A stretch of 60,599 nucleotides of DNA from Nocardiopsis alborubida (GTDB lineage Bacteria > Actinomycetota > Actinomycetes > Streptosporangiales > Streptosporangiaceae), in contig NZ_JAAXPG010000042.1 in the NCBI RefSeq assembly GCF_012396365.1, positions 1 through 60,599 of the forward strand, given 5' to 3'. The notes beneath the pieces were generated by a model that worked only from the letters and a program-made list of their open reading frames with translations, ran no database searches and was not told where the DNA came from. Shown here in pieces: positions 43,343-52,292 of this stretch. A program made the translations under genes and the position numbers. Position 1 is the stretch's first letter, and each line of letters opens with the position of its first letter.

Positions 43343-44454
43343 TCCCCCGACGCCCCCTGGTCGTGGTGGGGGTCCCCGGCCACCGGCGCCTGGAGCTGTT
43401 CGGCGCCGCGGCCGGGGCCCTCGGTCTGCCCGAACCGGTGGTCGTGCCGTGGCGCGCGCTGGCCTCCGGTCCGGTGGAGCTGCCGGAGGACGCCGTGGTC
43501 CGGGTGGACTCGCCGGGCGGCGACGCGGAGACCGAGCGCCTGCTGCGGGGCTGGGAGCACACCCCCGACCTGTATCGGGCCGAGGGCACCGGCGACCAGC
43601 ACGCCGGGTTCCGTGCCGCCCTGGACCGGCTCGCCGGGGCGGTGCGCGCCACGCCGGGCGCGGCCCTGCTCCAGGAGCCCGCGGACCTGGTGGACATGTG
43701 CGACAAACGGCGCTGCCACGCCCGTCTGGCGGCGGCCGGGGTGCCGGTGCCGCCCGCCCTGCCCGGGCCGGTCACCGGCTACGCGTCGCTGCGCGCGGCG
43801 ATGGACGCCCACCGCTGGCCGCGGGTGTTCGTCAAGCCCGCCCACGGCTCCTCGGCCTCCGGCGTGATGGCGCTGGCCACCGCCTCCGGCGGGCGGATCC
43901 GCGCGGTCACCTCGGCCGACCTGGTCCGGGGCGCCGACGGGTCCGTGGAGCTGTACAACAGCCTGCGGCTGCGCACCTACACCAGCGAGGAGGACGTCGC
44001 GGCGGTGGTGGACGCCCTGGCCCCCGACCACCTGCACGTGGAGCGGTGGGTGCCCAAGGCGGGGTTCGCGGGCAGGGCCGTGGACCTGCGCGTGGTGGTG
44101 GTCGCGGGCCGGGCCGCCCACGTCGTGGTGCGCTCCTCGTCCTCACCCATGACCAACCTGCACCTGGGCAACGCCCGGGGCGACCTGGCGGCCCTGCGGG
44201 AGTCGGTCGGCCCGCACGCCTGGGCGCGGGCCATGGCCACCGCCGAGGCCGCCGCCGCGTGCTTCCCCCGCACCCTGCACGCCGGGGTGGACCTGCTGGC
44301 CTCCCCGGGGTGGCGGGAGTTCGCCGTGTGTGAGGTCAACGCCTTCGGCGACCTGCTCCCCGGCGTCCTGCACGAGGGCCGCGACACCTACGCCGAGCAG
44401 CTGCACGCCCTGGCCACCGGCCGTTTCCCCGTCCCCGAACCCGAGAGAGCATGA
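43339..44454 (+). CDS. STM4014 family ATP-grasp-like protein
   Basis: 371 residues. Matches the STM4014 family; the middle and C-terminal parts have an ATP-grasp character: lysine strand WPRVFVKPAHGSSASGVMAL, then HVERWVPKAGFAGRAVDLRV and the late metal/Asn motif FAVCEVNAFGDLLPGVL. ATP-grasp enzymes form amide or ester bonds via acyl-phosphates, e.g. in graspetide RiPPs. Starts by overlap with copy 4 and ends by ATGA overlap with STM4013. Substrate unknown; a carboxylate of the STM4015 tail is a natural candidate (inference). Confidence 0.87.
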   Translation: MIPRRPLVVVGVPGHRRLELFGAAAGALGLPEPVVVPWRALASGPVELPEDAVVRVDSPGGDAETERLLRGWEHTPDLYRAEGTGDQHAGFRAALDRLAGAVRATPGAALLQEPADLVDMCDKRRCHARLAAAGVPVPPALPGPVTGYASLRAAMDAHRWPRVFVKPAHGSSASGVMALATASGGRIRAVTSADLVRGADGSVELYNSLRLRTYTSEEDVAAVVDALAPDHLHVERWVPKAGFAGRAVDLRVVVVAGRAAHVVVRSSSSPMTNLHLGNARGDLAALRESVGPHAWARAMATAEAAAACFPRTLHAGVDLLASPGWREFAVCEVNAFGDLLPGVLHEGRDTYAEQLHALATGRFPVPEPERA

Positions 44455-45311
44455 ACAGCACCGCACCCGACATGAACACCGTGGTGGGCACGCACGACAT
44501 CCTGCTGCTCACCCTGGACACCCTCCGCCACGACGTGGCCGCCGAGCTGGCCGAGGCGGGCCGCACCCCGAACCTGGCCCGGCTGCTGCCGGGCGGGCGG
44601 TGGGAGCGCAGGCACGCGCCCGCGAGCTTCACCTACGCCTCCCACCTGGCGATGCTCGCCGGGTTCCTGCCCACCCCCGCCTCACCGGGGCCGCATCCGC
44701 GCCTGTTCGCCGCCGCGTTCCCCGGCAGCGTGTCCACCGCGCCCGGCACCTGGACCTTCGACGCGCCGGACCTGGCCTCCGGGCTGGCCCGGGCCGGGTA
44801 CCACACGGCCTGCGTGGGGGGCACGGGCTTCTTCAACCGGAGGTCGGCGGTGGGCTCGGTCATCCCGGACATGTTCGCCGAGAGCCACTGGGAGGAGTCC
44901 TTCGGCGTGACCGATCCCCGCTCCTTCGAGCACCAGGTGGCGTGCGCCGCCCGGATCGCCGGGGAGCGCCCCGCGGACCAGCCGCTGTTCCTGCTGCTCA
45001 ACGTGTCGGCGCTGCACCAGCCCAACTGGTTCCACCTGCCCGGGGCCGTCCGGGAGGACGGCGACACCAGGCGCAGCCACGCCGCGGCCCTGGAGTACGT
45101 GGACCGGCACCTGCCGCCGCTGCTGGCCGCGATGTCGGCCCGCCGCCCCTGCTTCGCGATCGTGTGCTCCGACCACGGCACCGCCTACGGGGAGGACGGC
45201 TACACCGGCCACCGGATCGGCCACGAGACCGTGTGGACGGTCCCCTACGCCCACGCGTTCCTGCCCCGGGGGCGTACCGCTCCCGCCGACGCCCAGGAGG
45301 CGACCACGTGA
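44451..45311 (+). CDS. STM4013 family sulfatase-like hydrolase
   Basis: 286 residues of the alkaline phosphatase/sulfatase superfamily. Metal-binding pieces visible: LLTLDTLRHDV at the N-terminus, FTYASHLAMLAGFLPT (position of the nucleophile loop), and CSDHGTAYGEDGYTGHRIGH near the C-terminus. There is no CxPSR sulfatase signature, so it is probably a phosphatase, phosphodiesterase or transferase. Overlaps STM4014 (ATGA) and STM4012 (GTGA). Known only as a genomic neighbour of the radical SAM genes. Confidence 0.87.
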   Translation: MNSTAPDMNTVVGTHDILLLTLDTLRHDVAAELAEAGRTPNLARLLPGGRWERRHAPASFTYASHLAMLAGFLPTPASPGPHPRLFAAAFPGSVSTAPGTWTFDAPDLASGLARAGYHTACVGGTGFFNRRSAVGSVIPDMFAESHWEESFGVTDPRSFEHQVACAARIAGERPADQPLFLLLNVSALHQPNWFHLPGAVREDGDTRRSHAAALEYVDRHLPPLLAAMSARRPCFAIVCSDHGTAYGEDGYTGHRIGHETVWTVPYAHAFLPRGRTAPADAQEATT

Positions 45312-46654
45312 CCACCGCCCTGACCCCGCGCCCCGAACCGGTGCGCGCCGACTCCCCCTACCAGTCCTACGTCTACGCCTACCCGCACAAGAGCGCCTAC
45401 CGGCCCTTCACCGAACGCCCCGCGCTCGCCGACCTGTGGCGCGGCGAGGACGTCGGCGCGCTGTCGCTGTACGCGCACATCCCGTTCTGCGAGATGCGCT
45501 GCGGGTTCTGCAACCTGTTCACCCGCTCCACTCCCCCGGCCGAGCAGGTCACCGCCTACCTGGACGCTCTGGAGCGGCAGGCGGAGGCGGTGGCCGGGGC
45601 GCTGCCGGAGGGCGCCGCCTTCGCCCGGGCGGCCCTGGGCGGCGGCACCCCCACCTATCTGACCGCCGAGGAGCTCACCCGGGTCTACGACCTCACCGAG
45701 CGGGCGTTCGGGGTGGACCTGTCGGCGGTCCCGGTGTCGGTGGAGACCTCCCCGGCCACGGCCACGCCCGACCGGCTGGCGGTGCTCGACGCGCGCGGCG
45801 CCACCCGGATCAGCATGGGCGTGCAGAGCTTCCTGGACTCCGAGGCGCACGCGGCCGGGCGTCCGCAGAAGCGCGCCGAGGTGGACCGGGCGCTGGCCGC
45901 GATCCGCGAGCACGCCTCGGCCGACCTCAACCTCGACCTCATCTACGGCATCGACCGCCAGGACGCCCGCACCTGGGCCTACTCCCTGGACACGGCGCTG
46001 GAGTGGGAGCCGGAGGAAATCTACCTGTACCCGCTGTACGTGCGCCCGCTCACCGGGCTGGGCCGCCGCGCACGCGCGTGGGACGACCACCGGCTGGGCC
46101 TGTACCGCCAGGGCCGCGACCACCTGCGCGAACGCGGCTACGAGCAGGTGTCCATGCGCATGTTCCGGCGGGCGGACGCCCCGGCGACGCAGGGGCCGGA
46201 CCACTCCTGCCAGACCGACGGCATGGTGGGGCTGGGCTGCGGGGCCCGCTCCTACACCTCCGCCGCGCATTACTCCTTCGACTACGCCGTGGGCGTGGGG
46301 CAGGTGCGGTCGATCATCGCCGACTACACGGGCCGCGACCGGGCCGACTTCACCCGGGCCGAGGTGGGGTTCGACATGGATGGGGACGAGCGGCGCCGCC
46401 GCCACCTGCTCCAGTCGCTGCTGCTCGCGGAGGGGATGGACACCGCCGCCTACGCCGACCGGTTCGGTTCCCGCCCCGAGGAGGACTTCGCCGCGACCCT
46501 GGCGGTGCTCGACGGGCGCGGCTGGCTGGAGCGGGACGGCGCGCCGGACCTGCTGCGGCTGACCCCGGAGGGGCTCGCGCACTCCGACGCGGTGGGGCCG
46601 ATGTTCTTCTCCGCCGGGGTGGCGGCCCTGATGGCCGACTACGAGGCCCGGTGA
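45308..46654 (+). CDS. STM4012 family radical SAM protein (HemN-like)
   Basis: 448 residues. Cys61-x3-Cys65-x2-Cys68 in HIPFCEMRCGFCNLF is the radical SAM [4Fe-4S] site, followed by GGGTPTYLTAEEL and SVETSPATATPDRL, the HemN-type barrel strands, and a HemN-like C-terminal segment. It is not coproporphyrinogen dehydrogenase: it sits in the STM4011-4015 block and lacks the heme gene context. GTG 45308 overlaps the previous stop; its own stop overlaps STM4011 (GTGA at 46651). Confidence 0.9.
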   Translation: MTTALTPRPEPVRADSPYQSYVYAYPHKSAYRPFTERPALADLWRGEDVGALSLYAHIPFCEMRCGFCNLFTRSTPPAEQVTAYLDALERQAEAVAGALPEGAAFARAALGGGTPTYLTAEELTRVYDLTERAFGVDLSAVPVSVETSPATATPDRLAVLDARGATRISMGVQSFLDSEAHAAGRPQKRAEVDRALAAIREHASADLNLDLIYGIDRQDARTWAYSLDTALEWEPEEIYLYPLYVRPLTGLGRRARAWDDHRLGLYRQGRDHLRERGYEQVSMRMFRRADAPATQGPDHSCQTDGMVGLGCGARSYTSAAHYSFDYAVGVGQVRSIIADYTGRDRADFTRAEVGFDMDGDERRRRHLLQSLLLAEGMDTAAYADRFGSRPEEDFAATLAVLDGRGWLERDGAPDLLRLTPEGLAHSDAVGPMFFSAGVAALMADYEAR

Positions 46655-47583
46655 GCACGGTGACCCCCTCCTCCCCGGCCCGGGCCCCGGGCCCCGCGCT
46701 CCCGCCGCACCTGACCCTGCTCTACCGCGGTCCGCTGGCCAGCTGCGACTACGACTGCCCGTACTGCCCCTTCGCCAAGCGGCGCGACAACCCCGAGACA
46801 CTGCGCGCCGACCGCGCCGCGCTGGAGCGCTTCACCGGCTGGGTGGCCGCGCTGGAGGCGGAGCACCCCGGCACCCGTGTCTCGGTGCTGTTCACCCCGT
46901 GGGGCGAGGGACTGGTGCGGTCCTGGTACCGGACCGCGATCACCCGGCTCAGCCACCTGCCGCACGTGGAACGGGTGGCCATCCAGACCAACCTGAGCGG
47001 CCGCCTGGGCTGGCTGGCCGACTGCGACCCCGGCACCGCCGCGCTGTGGACCACCTACCACCCCGGGCAGGTGACCCATGAGCGCTTCCTGGCCAAGGCG
47101 CGCGAGCTGGTCGGGATGGGGGTGCGGTTCAGCGTCGGCGTGGTCGGCGAACCGGAGCACCTCGCGGCGGCCCGGCGGATGCGCGCCGACCTGCCCGAGC
47201 AGGTGTACCTGTGGGTGAACGCCGCCGAGGGCCGGACCTACACCGACGCGGAGGCCGCGCGGTGGCAGGCCCTGGACCCCCACTTCCACTACAGCCGCAG
47301 CCCCCACCCCAGCCGGGGCCTGCCCTGCCGTACCGGTGACACTGTGCTGTCCGTGGACGGGGACGGCGACGTGCGCCGGTGCCACTTCGTGGACACCCCG
47401 ATGGGCAACCTCTACGACGGCTCGTTCGCCGCCCGGCTCGGCCCCCGCGCGTGCCCGCTGACCAGCTGTGACTGCCACATCGGCTACGTTCACCTGGAGT
47501 CCCTGGACCTGTACGACGTGTTCCGGGGCGGGGTGGTGGAACGGGTCCCCTCGGCCTTCGGCTCCCCGCTCCCGCTCGTGTGA
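46651..47583 (+). CDS. STM4011 family radical SAM protein
   Basis: 310 residues. Cys32-x3-Cys36-x2-Cys39 in SCDYDCPYCPFAKRR binds the SAM cluster. A second cysteine group near the C-terminus (RRCHF and CPLTSCDCHIGYVHL) may hold an auxiliary cluster, as in SPASM/twitch enzymes that modify peptides. GTG 46651 overlaps the STM4012 stop. Last gene of the coupled block; HAD phosphatase follows after 52 bases with its own promoter. Confidence 0.9.
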   Translation: MSTVTPSSPARAPGPALPPHLTLLYRGPLASCDYDCPYCPFAKRRDNPETLRADRAALERFTGWVAALEAEHPGTRVSVLFTPWGEGLVRSWYRTAITRLSHLPHVERVAIQTNLSGRLGWLADCDPGTAALWTTYHPGQVTHERFLAKARELVGMGVRFSVGVVGEPEHLAAARRMRADLPEQVYLWVNAAEGRTYTDAEAARWQALDPHFHYSRSPHPSRGLPCRTGDTVLSVDGDGDVRRCHFVDTPMGNLYDGSFAARLGPRACPLTSCDCHIGYVHLESLDLYDVFRGGVVERVPSAFGSPLPLV

Positions 47584-47599
47584 GACGGGTCAAAACCGC

Positions 47600-47628
47600 T
47601 TCGCAACGTCACCGGGAACCGACATAAT
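47600..47628 (+). promoter_or_regulatory. Promoter of the HAD phosphatase gene
   Basis: TTCGCA (47600-47605) and CATAAT (47623-47628) are spaced by 17 bases. Transcription would begin at about 47635, next to ATG 47636, implying a leaderless message. Confidence 0.45.
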
Positions 47629-47635
47629 GCCCACC

Positions 47636-48445
47636 ATGGTCTTTCCCCGGGTTATCGCGACCGACCTCGACGGCACACTCCTGGACGCGGGAGGCCTGGT
47701 CTCCGAACGCAACCGGCGGGCGCTGGCCGCCGCCGCGGAGGCGGGCGTCAGGGTGGTGGTCTCCACCGCGCGCCCGCCGCGGACCACGCAGCACATCGCC
47801 GAGCAGCTCCCCTGCTCCGCCGTGCTCTGCGGCAACGGCTCGCTGGCCCACGTGCCCGGCGACGACCCGCTGGTGCGCGCCATCTCCCCGGACACCGCCC
47901 GTTCGGTGGTCGAGAAGCTCAACGCGGAGCTGACCGGGATCGGCTACGGCATCGAGACCGGCACCGACTTCTTCCACGACGCCGACTACCACCTGGAGCC
48001 GTGGCTGTCCGGTGAGTGGGTGCGCGAGGTGCTGGAGGACACCGAGACCCTGCTGAAGCGGGCCACCCCGATCACCAAGCTGCTCGTGCGCGCCCGCGAC
48101 ATGCCGGTGGAGGAGCTGCACGAGACGGCCGCGGCGGCGGTCGGGTCGCTGGCGGAGGTGACCTACTCGGGCAGCTACAGCCTGCTGGAGCTGAGCGCGC
48201 CGGGCGTGAACAAGGGCAGCACGCTCGCGATGGTCTGCGAGCGGTGGGGGGTGTCCGCCGAGGAGGTGGTGGCCTTCGGCGACATGCCCAACGACCTGGC
48301 CGCCCTGTCCTGGGCGGGCGCGGGGTACGCCATGTCCAGCGGACACCCCGACCTGCTCGATCCCGCGCTGGGACTGCGGGTGGCCCCGCCCAGCAACGAG
48401 GACGGTGTGGGCCGGGTGGTCGAGCGGCTGCTCGCAGAGCGCTGA
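47636..48445 (+). CDS. Cof-type HAD family hydrolase
   Basis: 269 residues. HAD motif I DLDGTLLD, motif II STARPP, motif III Lys in NKGSTLAM and motif IV GDMPNDLAAL are all present, with a Cof-type cap domain between. It is expected to dephosphorylate sugar phosphates or similar metabolites. ATG 47636 is chosen as a probable leaderless start; ATG 47627 adds three residues. It does not overlap the radical SAM gene and has its own promoter-like sequence. Confidence 0.9.
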   Translation: MVFPRVIATDLDGTLLDAGGLVSERNRRALAAAAEAGVRVVVSTARPPRTTQHIAEQLPCSAVLCGNGSLAHVPGDDPLVRAISPDTARSVVEKLNAELTGIGYGIETGTDFFHDADYHLEPWLSGEWVREVLEDTETLLKRATPITKLLVRARDMPVEELHETAAAAVGSLAEVTYSGSYSLLELSAPGVNKGSTLAMVCERWGVSAEEVVAFGDMPNDLAALSWAGAGYAMSSGHPDLLDPALGLRVAPPSNEDGVGRVVERLLAER

Positions 48446-48497
48446 CCACGTCAACCGGAAATGTTACTGGCGTGAGGCGTGGGCTCTGAACTGCGAT

Positions 48498-48552
48498 GAT
48501 CTTGTACTTGTAGCCGATGTCGGCGCTCGAACCTCGCTATAGGTACAAGATC
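48498..48552. repeat. 55-base palindromic element, copy 1
   Basis: GATCTTGTACTTGTAGC (48498-48514) pairs over all 17 bases, two of them G-U, with GCTATAGGTACAAGATC (48536-48552), loop 21 bases. A related element of equal spacing is at 52293. It lies between the HAD gene and the DUF2087 gene. Lower in GC than the surroundings and without a T-run, so it is probably not a simple terminator. Confidence 0.75.
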
Positions 48553-48657
48553 ACGGTGGAGGGAAGGGGTTCCGGGCGCCGGGCCGGAAAACGCCTGGCC
48601 CCAGCCCGGGGCCGCCTCCTAGGGTCGCCCCACACGTACCCGGAGAAGGGCTCACCG

Positions 48658-49152
48658 TTGCCGCACCCCACCCAGATCGTCTCCTCCCTGGCCGACCCCG
48701 ACCGCCTGGCGCTCTACGCCCGCGTGGTCGGCGCGGGAGCCGGAGGGCTGCCCGCCGGGGAGGTCCGCGCGGACGGGCGGGGACGCAGGAACCTGACCCG
48801 GCTCTCGGACGCGGGACTGGTGCGCGAGGACGACGGCCGCGTGGTGTGCGTGCCGGAGGCGTTCTCCGCCGCCCTGGAGGAGCACCGGCCCGCGCGCCGG
48901 GATCCGGTGGACGCGCTGTTCCACGACGGGCGGCTGAGCGCGCTGCCCGCCAAGCGCGAGCTGCGCGCGCGGGTGTTCGCGCGGATCACCGACCGGTTCT
49001 TCGCCCCCGGAGTGACCTACACCGAGAAGCAGGTGAACACCGCTCTGCGGTCCTGCTGCGACGACCACTCGGCCATGCGCCGCCATCTCGTGGACGGGGG
49101 CTACCTGACCCGCGACGACGACGGCAGCGAGTACCGGGTCGTGGAGGCCTGA
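48658..49152 (+). CDS. DUF2087 protein with ArsR-like N-terminal domain
   Basis: 164 residues. The N-terminal half, SSLADPDRLALYARVVGAGA with LSDAGLVRED, is a winged-helix region of ArsR type; the C-terminal half FFAPGVTYTEKQVNTALRSC with MRRHLVDGGYLTRDDDGSEYR is a DUF2087 domain. It is probably a transcription regulator of unknown signal. TTG 48658 follows GGAGAAGGG at about seven bases. Confidence 0.85.
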   Translation: MPHPTQIVSSLADPDRLALYARVVGAGAGGLPAGEVRADGRGRRNLTRLSDAGLVREDDGRVVCVPEAFSAALEEHRPARRDPVDALFHDGRLSALPAKRELRARVFARITDRFFAPGVTYTEKQVNTALRSCCDDHSAMRRHLVDGGYLTRDDDGSEYRVVEA

Positions 49153-49186
49153 GCCGCCGCGGGCGAGAGGACGGGCGCACGGCGGC

Positions 49187-49870
49187 TCAGGCCTCCACGC
49201 CGTCCACCTGCTCGTGGTAGGTGCGCCGGGTGCGCTCGGTGTGCTCGCTCATCAGCCTCAGCGCCGCGTCCGCGTCACGGTCCTCGATGACGTCGACGAG
49301 GGCGGAGTGCTCGTCCCAGGAGGCGGCGCCGCGGACGCGGGCGACCGGGGCGTAGTACCAGCGCACCCGCCGGTCGACCTGCGCGGCCAGCTCGGCGAGC
49401 ACCCGGTTGCCCGAGGCCTCGGTGACGGTGCGGTGGAAGTCGGCGTTGGCCTGGACGACCGCGTCGGTGTCGGCGCGGTCGGTGGCGGCGCGCCCGGCGG
49501 CGACCAGGTCGCGCAGGAACCCGATCTGCTCGGACGAGGCGTTCTGCGCGGCCAGGCGGGCCGACTCCGTCTCCAGCAGGGCGCGCACGGCCAGGAGCTG
49601 GTCGGCCTCGCTCTCGGTGGGCGTGTGCACGAAAGCGCCGTACCCGGGCCGCAGGTCCACCCACCCCTCGTTGCTGAGCCGCTGCATCGCCTCGCGGACC
49701 GGCTGGCGCGAGACGCCGAGGGTCTGGGCCAGCTCGGTCTCGACCAGGTGCTGGCCGGGCGAGAGCGACCGGTTGGTGATCAGGTCGAGAATGGCCTCGT
49801 ACACGGCTTCACGCAGCGGCACGGGGCGCTGGACCCGTCCCGCGACGGCGTTCAACCCCTGTGGGGACAT
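49187..49870 (-). CDS. GntR/FadR (FCD) family regulator
   Basis: 227 residues. Winged helix LVETELAQTLGVSRQPVREA MQRL-type region followed by an FCD ligand domain with the metal-binding residues expected in ANADFHRTVTEASGN (Asp, His) and DEHSALVDVIEDRD (His). FCD regulators usually sense small carboxylic acids. ATG 49870 has GGAG upstream. A palindrome lies 28 bases before it, and related palindromes precede moeA2/panE, fdhA and the NuoEF-like gene, so it probably controls the formate dehydrogenase region. Confidence 0.88.
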   Translation of the reverse strand: MSPQGLNAVAGRVQRPVPLREAVYEAILDLITNRSLSPGQHLVETELAQTLGVSRQPVREAMQRLSNEGWVDLRPGYGAFVHTPTESEADQLLAVRALLETESARLAAQNASSEQIGFLRDLVAAGRAATDRADTDAVVQANADFHRTVTEASGNRVLAELAAQVDRRVRWYYAPVARVRGAASWDEHSALVDVIEDRDADAALRLMSEHTERTRRTYHEQVDGVEA

Positions 49871-49897
49871 AGGGCGGCTCCATCCGGATGCGTGGGC

Positions 49898-49916
49898 TTT
49901 GTAGACAGTGTACAAA
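49898..49916. promoter_or_regulatory. Putative GntR operator upstream of gntR
   Basis: TTTGTAGACAGTGTACAAA is symmetric at 16 of 19 positions. Its complement contains ACACTGTCTACA, which matches ATACTGTATACA of the site at 51196 in 10 of 12 positions. Autoregulation is likely. Confidence 0.55.
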
Positions 49917-49937
49917 AGGCGGCGGGCGGGTGTGCCG

Positions 49938-51152
49938 TCACGGCAGCTCCACGAGTTCGACGCGGCCGGCCCGGCGGCCGGGCGGTACGACCGCGAGGGC
50001 GTCCGCGACGGCGGCGGCGCGCAGGTCGGCCGAGCCGGCGGCGGGCAGTTCCACCGCCAGGTCGCGGCTGACGCGCACCGGCACCAGGCGGGTGTCCGCC
50101 GGGTGCGGCGGGGTCGGCCCGATGAGCCGGACCCGGCGGCCGAGGTGGGCGGGGTCGCGCCGGTCCGCGCGGCCGGTGAGCACCGGGACGAGCAGTGTGA
50201 GCGCGGCGGCCAGCGCGGCGCCGGGGTTGCCCGGCAGGCCCACGACCACCGTTCCCGAGGGCAGCACGGCCAGCACCTGCGGGTGCCCCGGGCGGCAGGC
50301 CACGCCGTCGACGACCATCCGCGCGCCGAGTCCGGCGAGCACCGGGCGCAGGTGGTCTGCGGGCCCGGCCGAGGAGGACCCGCAGACCGCGACGACCTCG
50401 GAGGGCCGGGACGCTTCCAGGGCCCGGGCCGTGTCCCGGCCGCGGTCGGCGACCGCCAGCGCGGGCAGGCAGCGCCCTCCGGCCCAGGTGACCAGTCCGG
50501 GGAGCAACGGGCCGATCGCGTCCCGCACGGTGCCCGGGCGCGGCGCCCCCTCGCGCACGACCTCGTCCCCGGTGACCAGGACGCGCACCGAGGGGCGGAC
50601 CACGGGCAGCGTGTCCAGGCCCAGGCTCGCGGCCAGGCCGAGGAGGGCGGGGGTGACGGGGCTGCCGCGGCGCGCGGCCAGCGCCCCGGCGGGGGTGGTC
50701 TCGCCCCTGCGGCGGATGTGCCTGCCGGCCTCGGCCCCGCCGCGCACGCGCCCGGAGGACACCGTCGCCCGCTCCCAGGGGAGGACGGCGGTGGTGCCCT
50801 CCGGTACGACGGCGCCCGTGGCGACCTCCACCGCTTCCCCCGGGTTCAGGCGGACGACGGGTCCCCGGCGCCCGGCGAGCGAGCGGCCGAGGACGGTCCA
50901 GGGACCCTCACCGGCCACCGCGTACCCGTCCATGGCCGCACTGTCCAGTACCGGGACGTCGACCGCAGAGACGAGGTCGGCGCCGAGGGTGGCACCGAGG
51001 GCGCCGTCGAGCGGCTCCTCGGCCATGGGCTGTCCACCCTCGGCGCCGGTCACCCACGCCAGCTCCCGTGCCTTGGTCCAGGGCATCGGTGCGCGCGGGC
51101 GGCTTTTTCCGTGAAGAAGCGGAGAAGTTTCCGGGGCAACCGGGTCGGGCAT
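49938..51152 (-). CDS. moeA: Second MoeA-type molybdopterin transferase
   Basis: 404 residues. MoeA architecture with SAAMDGYAV, EVATGAVVPEGTTAVLPWE, LVTGDEVV and LPGNPGAALAAAL. The usual TTGGVSMGxxD loop is replaced by CGSSSAGPADH, so it is diverged from Glp (24229). Its position beside formate dehydrogenase genes suggests a role in loading Mo or W into that enzyme. ATG 51152 follows GGAGAG; ATG 51086 is an alternative. Divergent from panE with the 51196 operator between. Confidence 0.85.
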   Translation of the reverse strand: MPDPVAPETSPLLHGKSRPRAPMPWTKARELAWVTGAEGGQPMAEEPLDGALGATLGADLVSAVDVPVLDSAAMDGYAVAGEGPWTVLGRSLAGRRGPVVRLNPGEAVEVATGAVVPEGTTAVLPWERATVSSGRVRGGAEAGRHIRRRGETTPAGALAARRGSPVTPALLGLAASLGLDTLPVVRPSVRVLVTGDEVVREGAPRPGTVRDAIGPLLPGLVTWAGGRCLPALAVADRGRDTARALEASRPSEVVAVCGSSSAGPADHLRPVLAGLGARMVVDGVACRPGHPQVLAVLPSGTVVVGLPGNPGAALAAALTLLVPVLTGRADRRDPAHLGRRVRLIGPTPPHPADTRLVPVRVSRDLAVELPAAGSADLRAAAVADALAVVPPGRRAGRVELVELP

Positions 51153-51195
51153 TCCTTCTCTCCCTGTCGTCGGGTGAAGAACGCTGCCCTGAAGC

Positions 51196-51211
51196 ATACT
51201 GTATACAGTAT
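51196..51211. promoter_or_regulatory. Putative GntR operator between moeA2 and panE
   Basis: ATACTGTATACAGTAT is a perfect 16-base palindrome in the 78 bases between the divergent starts, placed to control both genes. Best match of the four related sites. Confidence 0.7.
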
Positions 51212-51230
51212 TTTATGGAAAGGAGTCCTC

Positions 51231-52247
51231 ATGCGAATCGCCGTACTCGGCGCCGGAGCGATCGGCGCCTACGCGGGAGCCGCGCTGCACAGGGGCGGGG
51301 CCGACGTGCACCTCATCGCGCGCGGTGAGCACCTGCGGGCCCTGCGCGAGCGGGGGGTCCGGGTCCTCAGCCCGCGCGGGGACTTCGACGCGCACCCCCA
51401 CGCCACCGACGACCCCACCGAGGTCGGGCCCGTGGACGCCGTCATCCTCGGCCTGAAGGCCCAGCACTACGCGGCCTGCGGCCCGCTGCTGCGCCCCCTG
51501 ATGGGCCCCTCCACCATGGTCGTCGCCGCCCAGAACGGCATCCCCTGGTGGTACTTCCACGGGATCGAGGGGCCCCTGGCCGGGCACCGGATCGAGAGCG
51601 TGGACCCCGGCGGCGCGGTCAGCCGGACGATCCCGGTCGAGCGCGCCGTGGGCTGCGTGGTCTACGCGGCCACCGAGATCGCCGGGCCCGGCGTGATCCG
51701 GCACATCGAGGGGACCCGGTTCTCCATCGGCGAGCCGGACCGCTCCTCCTCCCGGCGCTGCCGCGACCTCCAGGCCGCGATGGAGGCGGGCGGGCTCAAG
51801 TGTCCGGTCGAGCAGGACCTGCGCGAGGACATCTGGGTGAAGCTGATGGGCAACATCGTCTTCAACCCGCTGAGCGCGCTGAGCCGCTCCACCATGGTGC
51901 AGATCTGCCGCAACCGCCCGACCAGGGAGCTGGCCCGCACCATGATGGCCGAGACCCTGGACGTGGCCGCACGGCTGGGCGTGCGCCCCGCCGTCTCCAT
52001 CGACCGGCGCCTGGCCGGAGCCGAGCGCACCGGCGACCACCGCACCTCGACCCTGCACGACCTGGAGCGCGGACGCCCCATGGAGCTGGACGTCATCCTG
52101 TCCGCCGTGGTGGAGCTGGCCGACCTGACCGGCGCCCCCGCTCCCGCCCTCCGGGCGGTGGACGCCGTCGCGGGCCTGCTCAACGCCCGGATGCTCGACG
52201 CGCCCGCCCCCGCCCCCACGCCCGCGGCGCCCTCCGTCGCGGCCTAG
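51231..52247 (+). CDS. PanE/ApbA-type ketopantoate reductase-like protein
   Basis: 338 residues. N-terminal Rossmann motif VLGAGAIGAYAGAALHRGGA binds NADPH; the catalytic Lys is in WVKLMGNIVFNPLSAL, followed by the C-terminal helical domain. Biosynthetic PanE makes pantoate, but in Methylobacterium a PanE homologue (PanE2) is an oxalyl-CoA reductase. Its co-regulation with formate dehydrogenase suggests the latter type of role here (inference). AGGAG lies seven bases before ATG 51231. Confidence 0.87.
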   Translation: MRIAVLGAGAIGAYAGAALHRGGADVHLIARGEHLRALRERGVRVLSPRGDFDAHPHATDDPTEVGPVDAVILGLKAQHYAACGPLLRPLMGPSTMVVAAQNGIPWWYFHGIEGPLAGHRIESVDPGGAVSRTIPVERAVGCVVYAATEIAGPGVIRHIEGTRFSIGEPDRSSSRRCRDLQAAMEAGGLKCPVEQDLREDIWVKLMGNIVFNPLSALSRSTMVQICRNRPTRELARTMMAETLDVAARLGVRPAVSIDRRLAGAERTGDHRTSTLHDLERGRPMELDVILSAVVELADLTGAPAPALRAVDAVAGLLNARMLDAPAPAPTPAAPSVAA

Positions 52248-52292
52248 ACGCACTGACCGCGAAGGCTCGCCGGGGCCCGCCTCCTCCGTCGT

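Noticed and set aside
45308..46654. Coproporphyrinogen dehydrogenase HemN/HemW
   Set aside because: The fold is HemN-like, but the gene is embedded in and overlaps the STM4011-4014 set, which fits STM4012 better.
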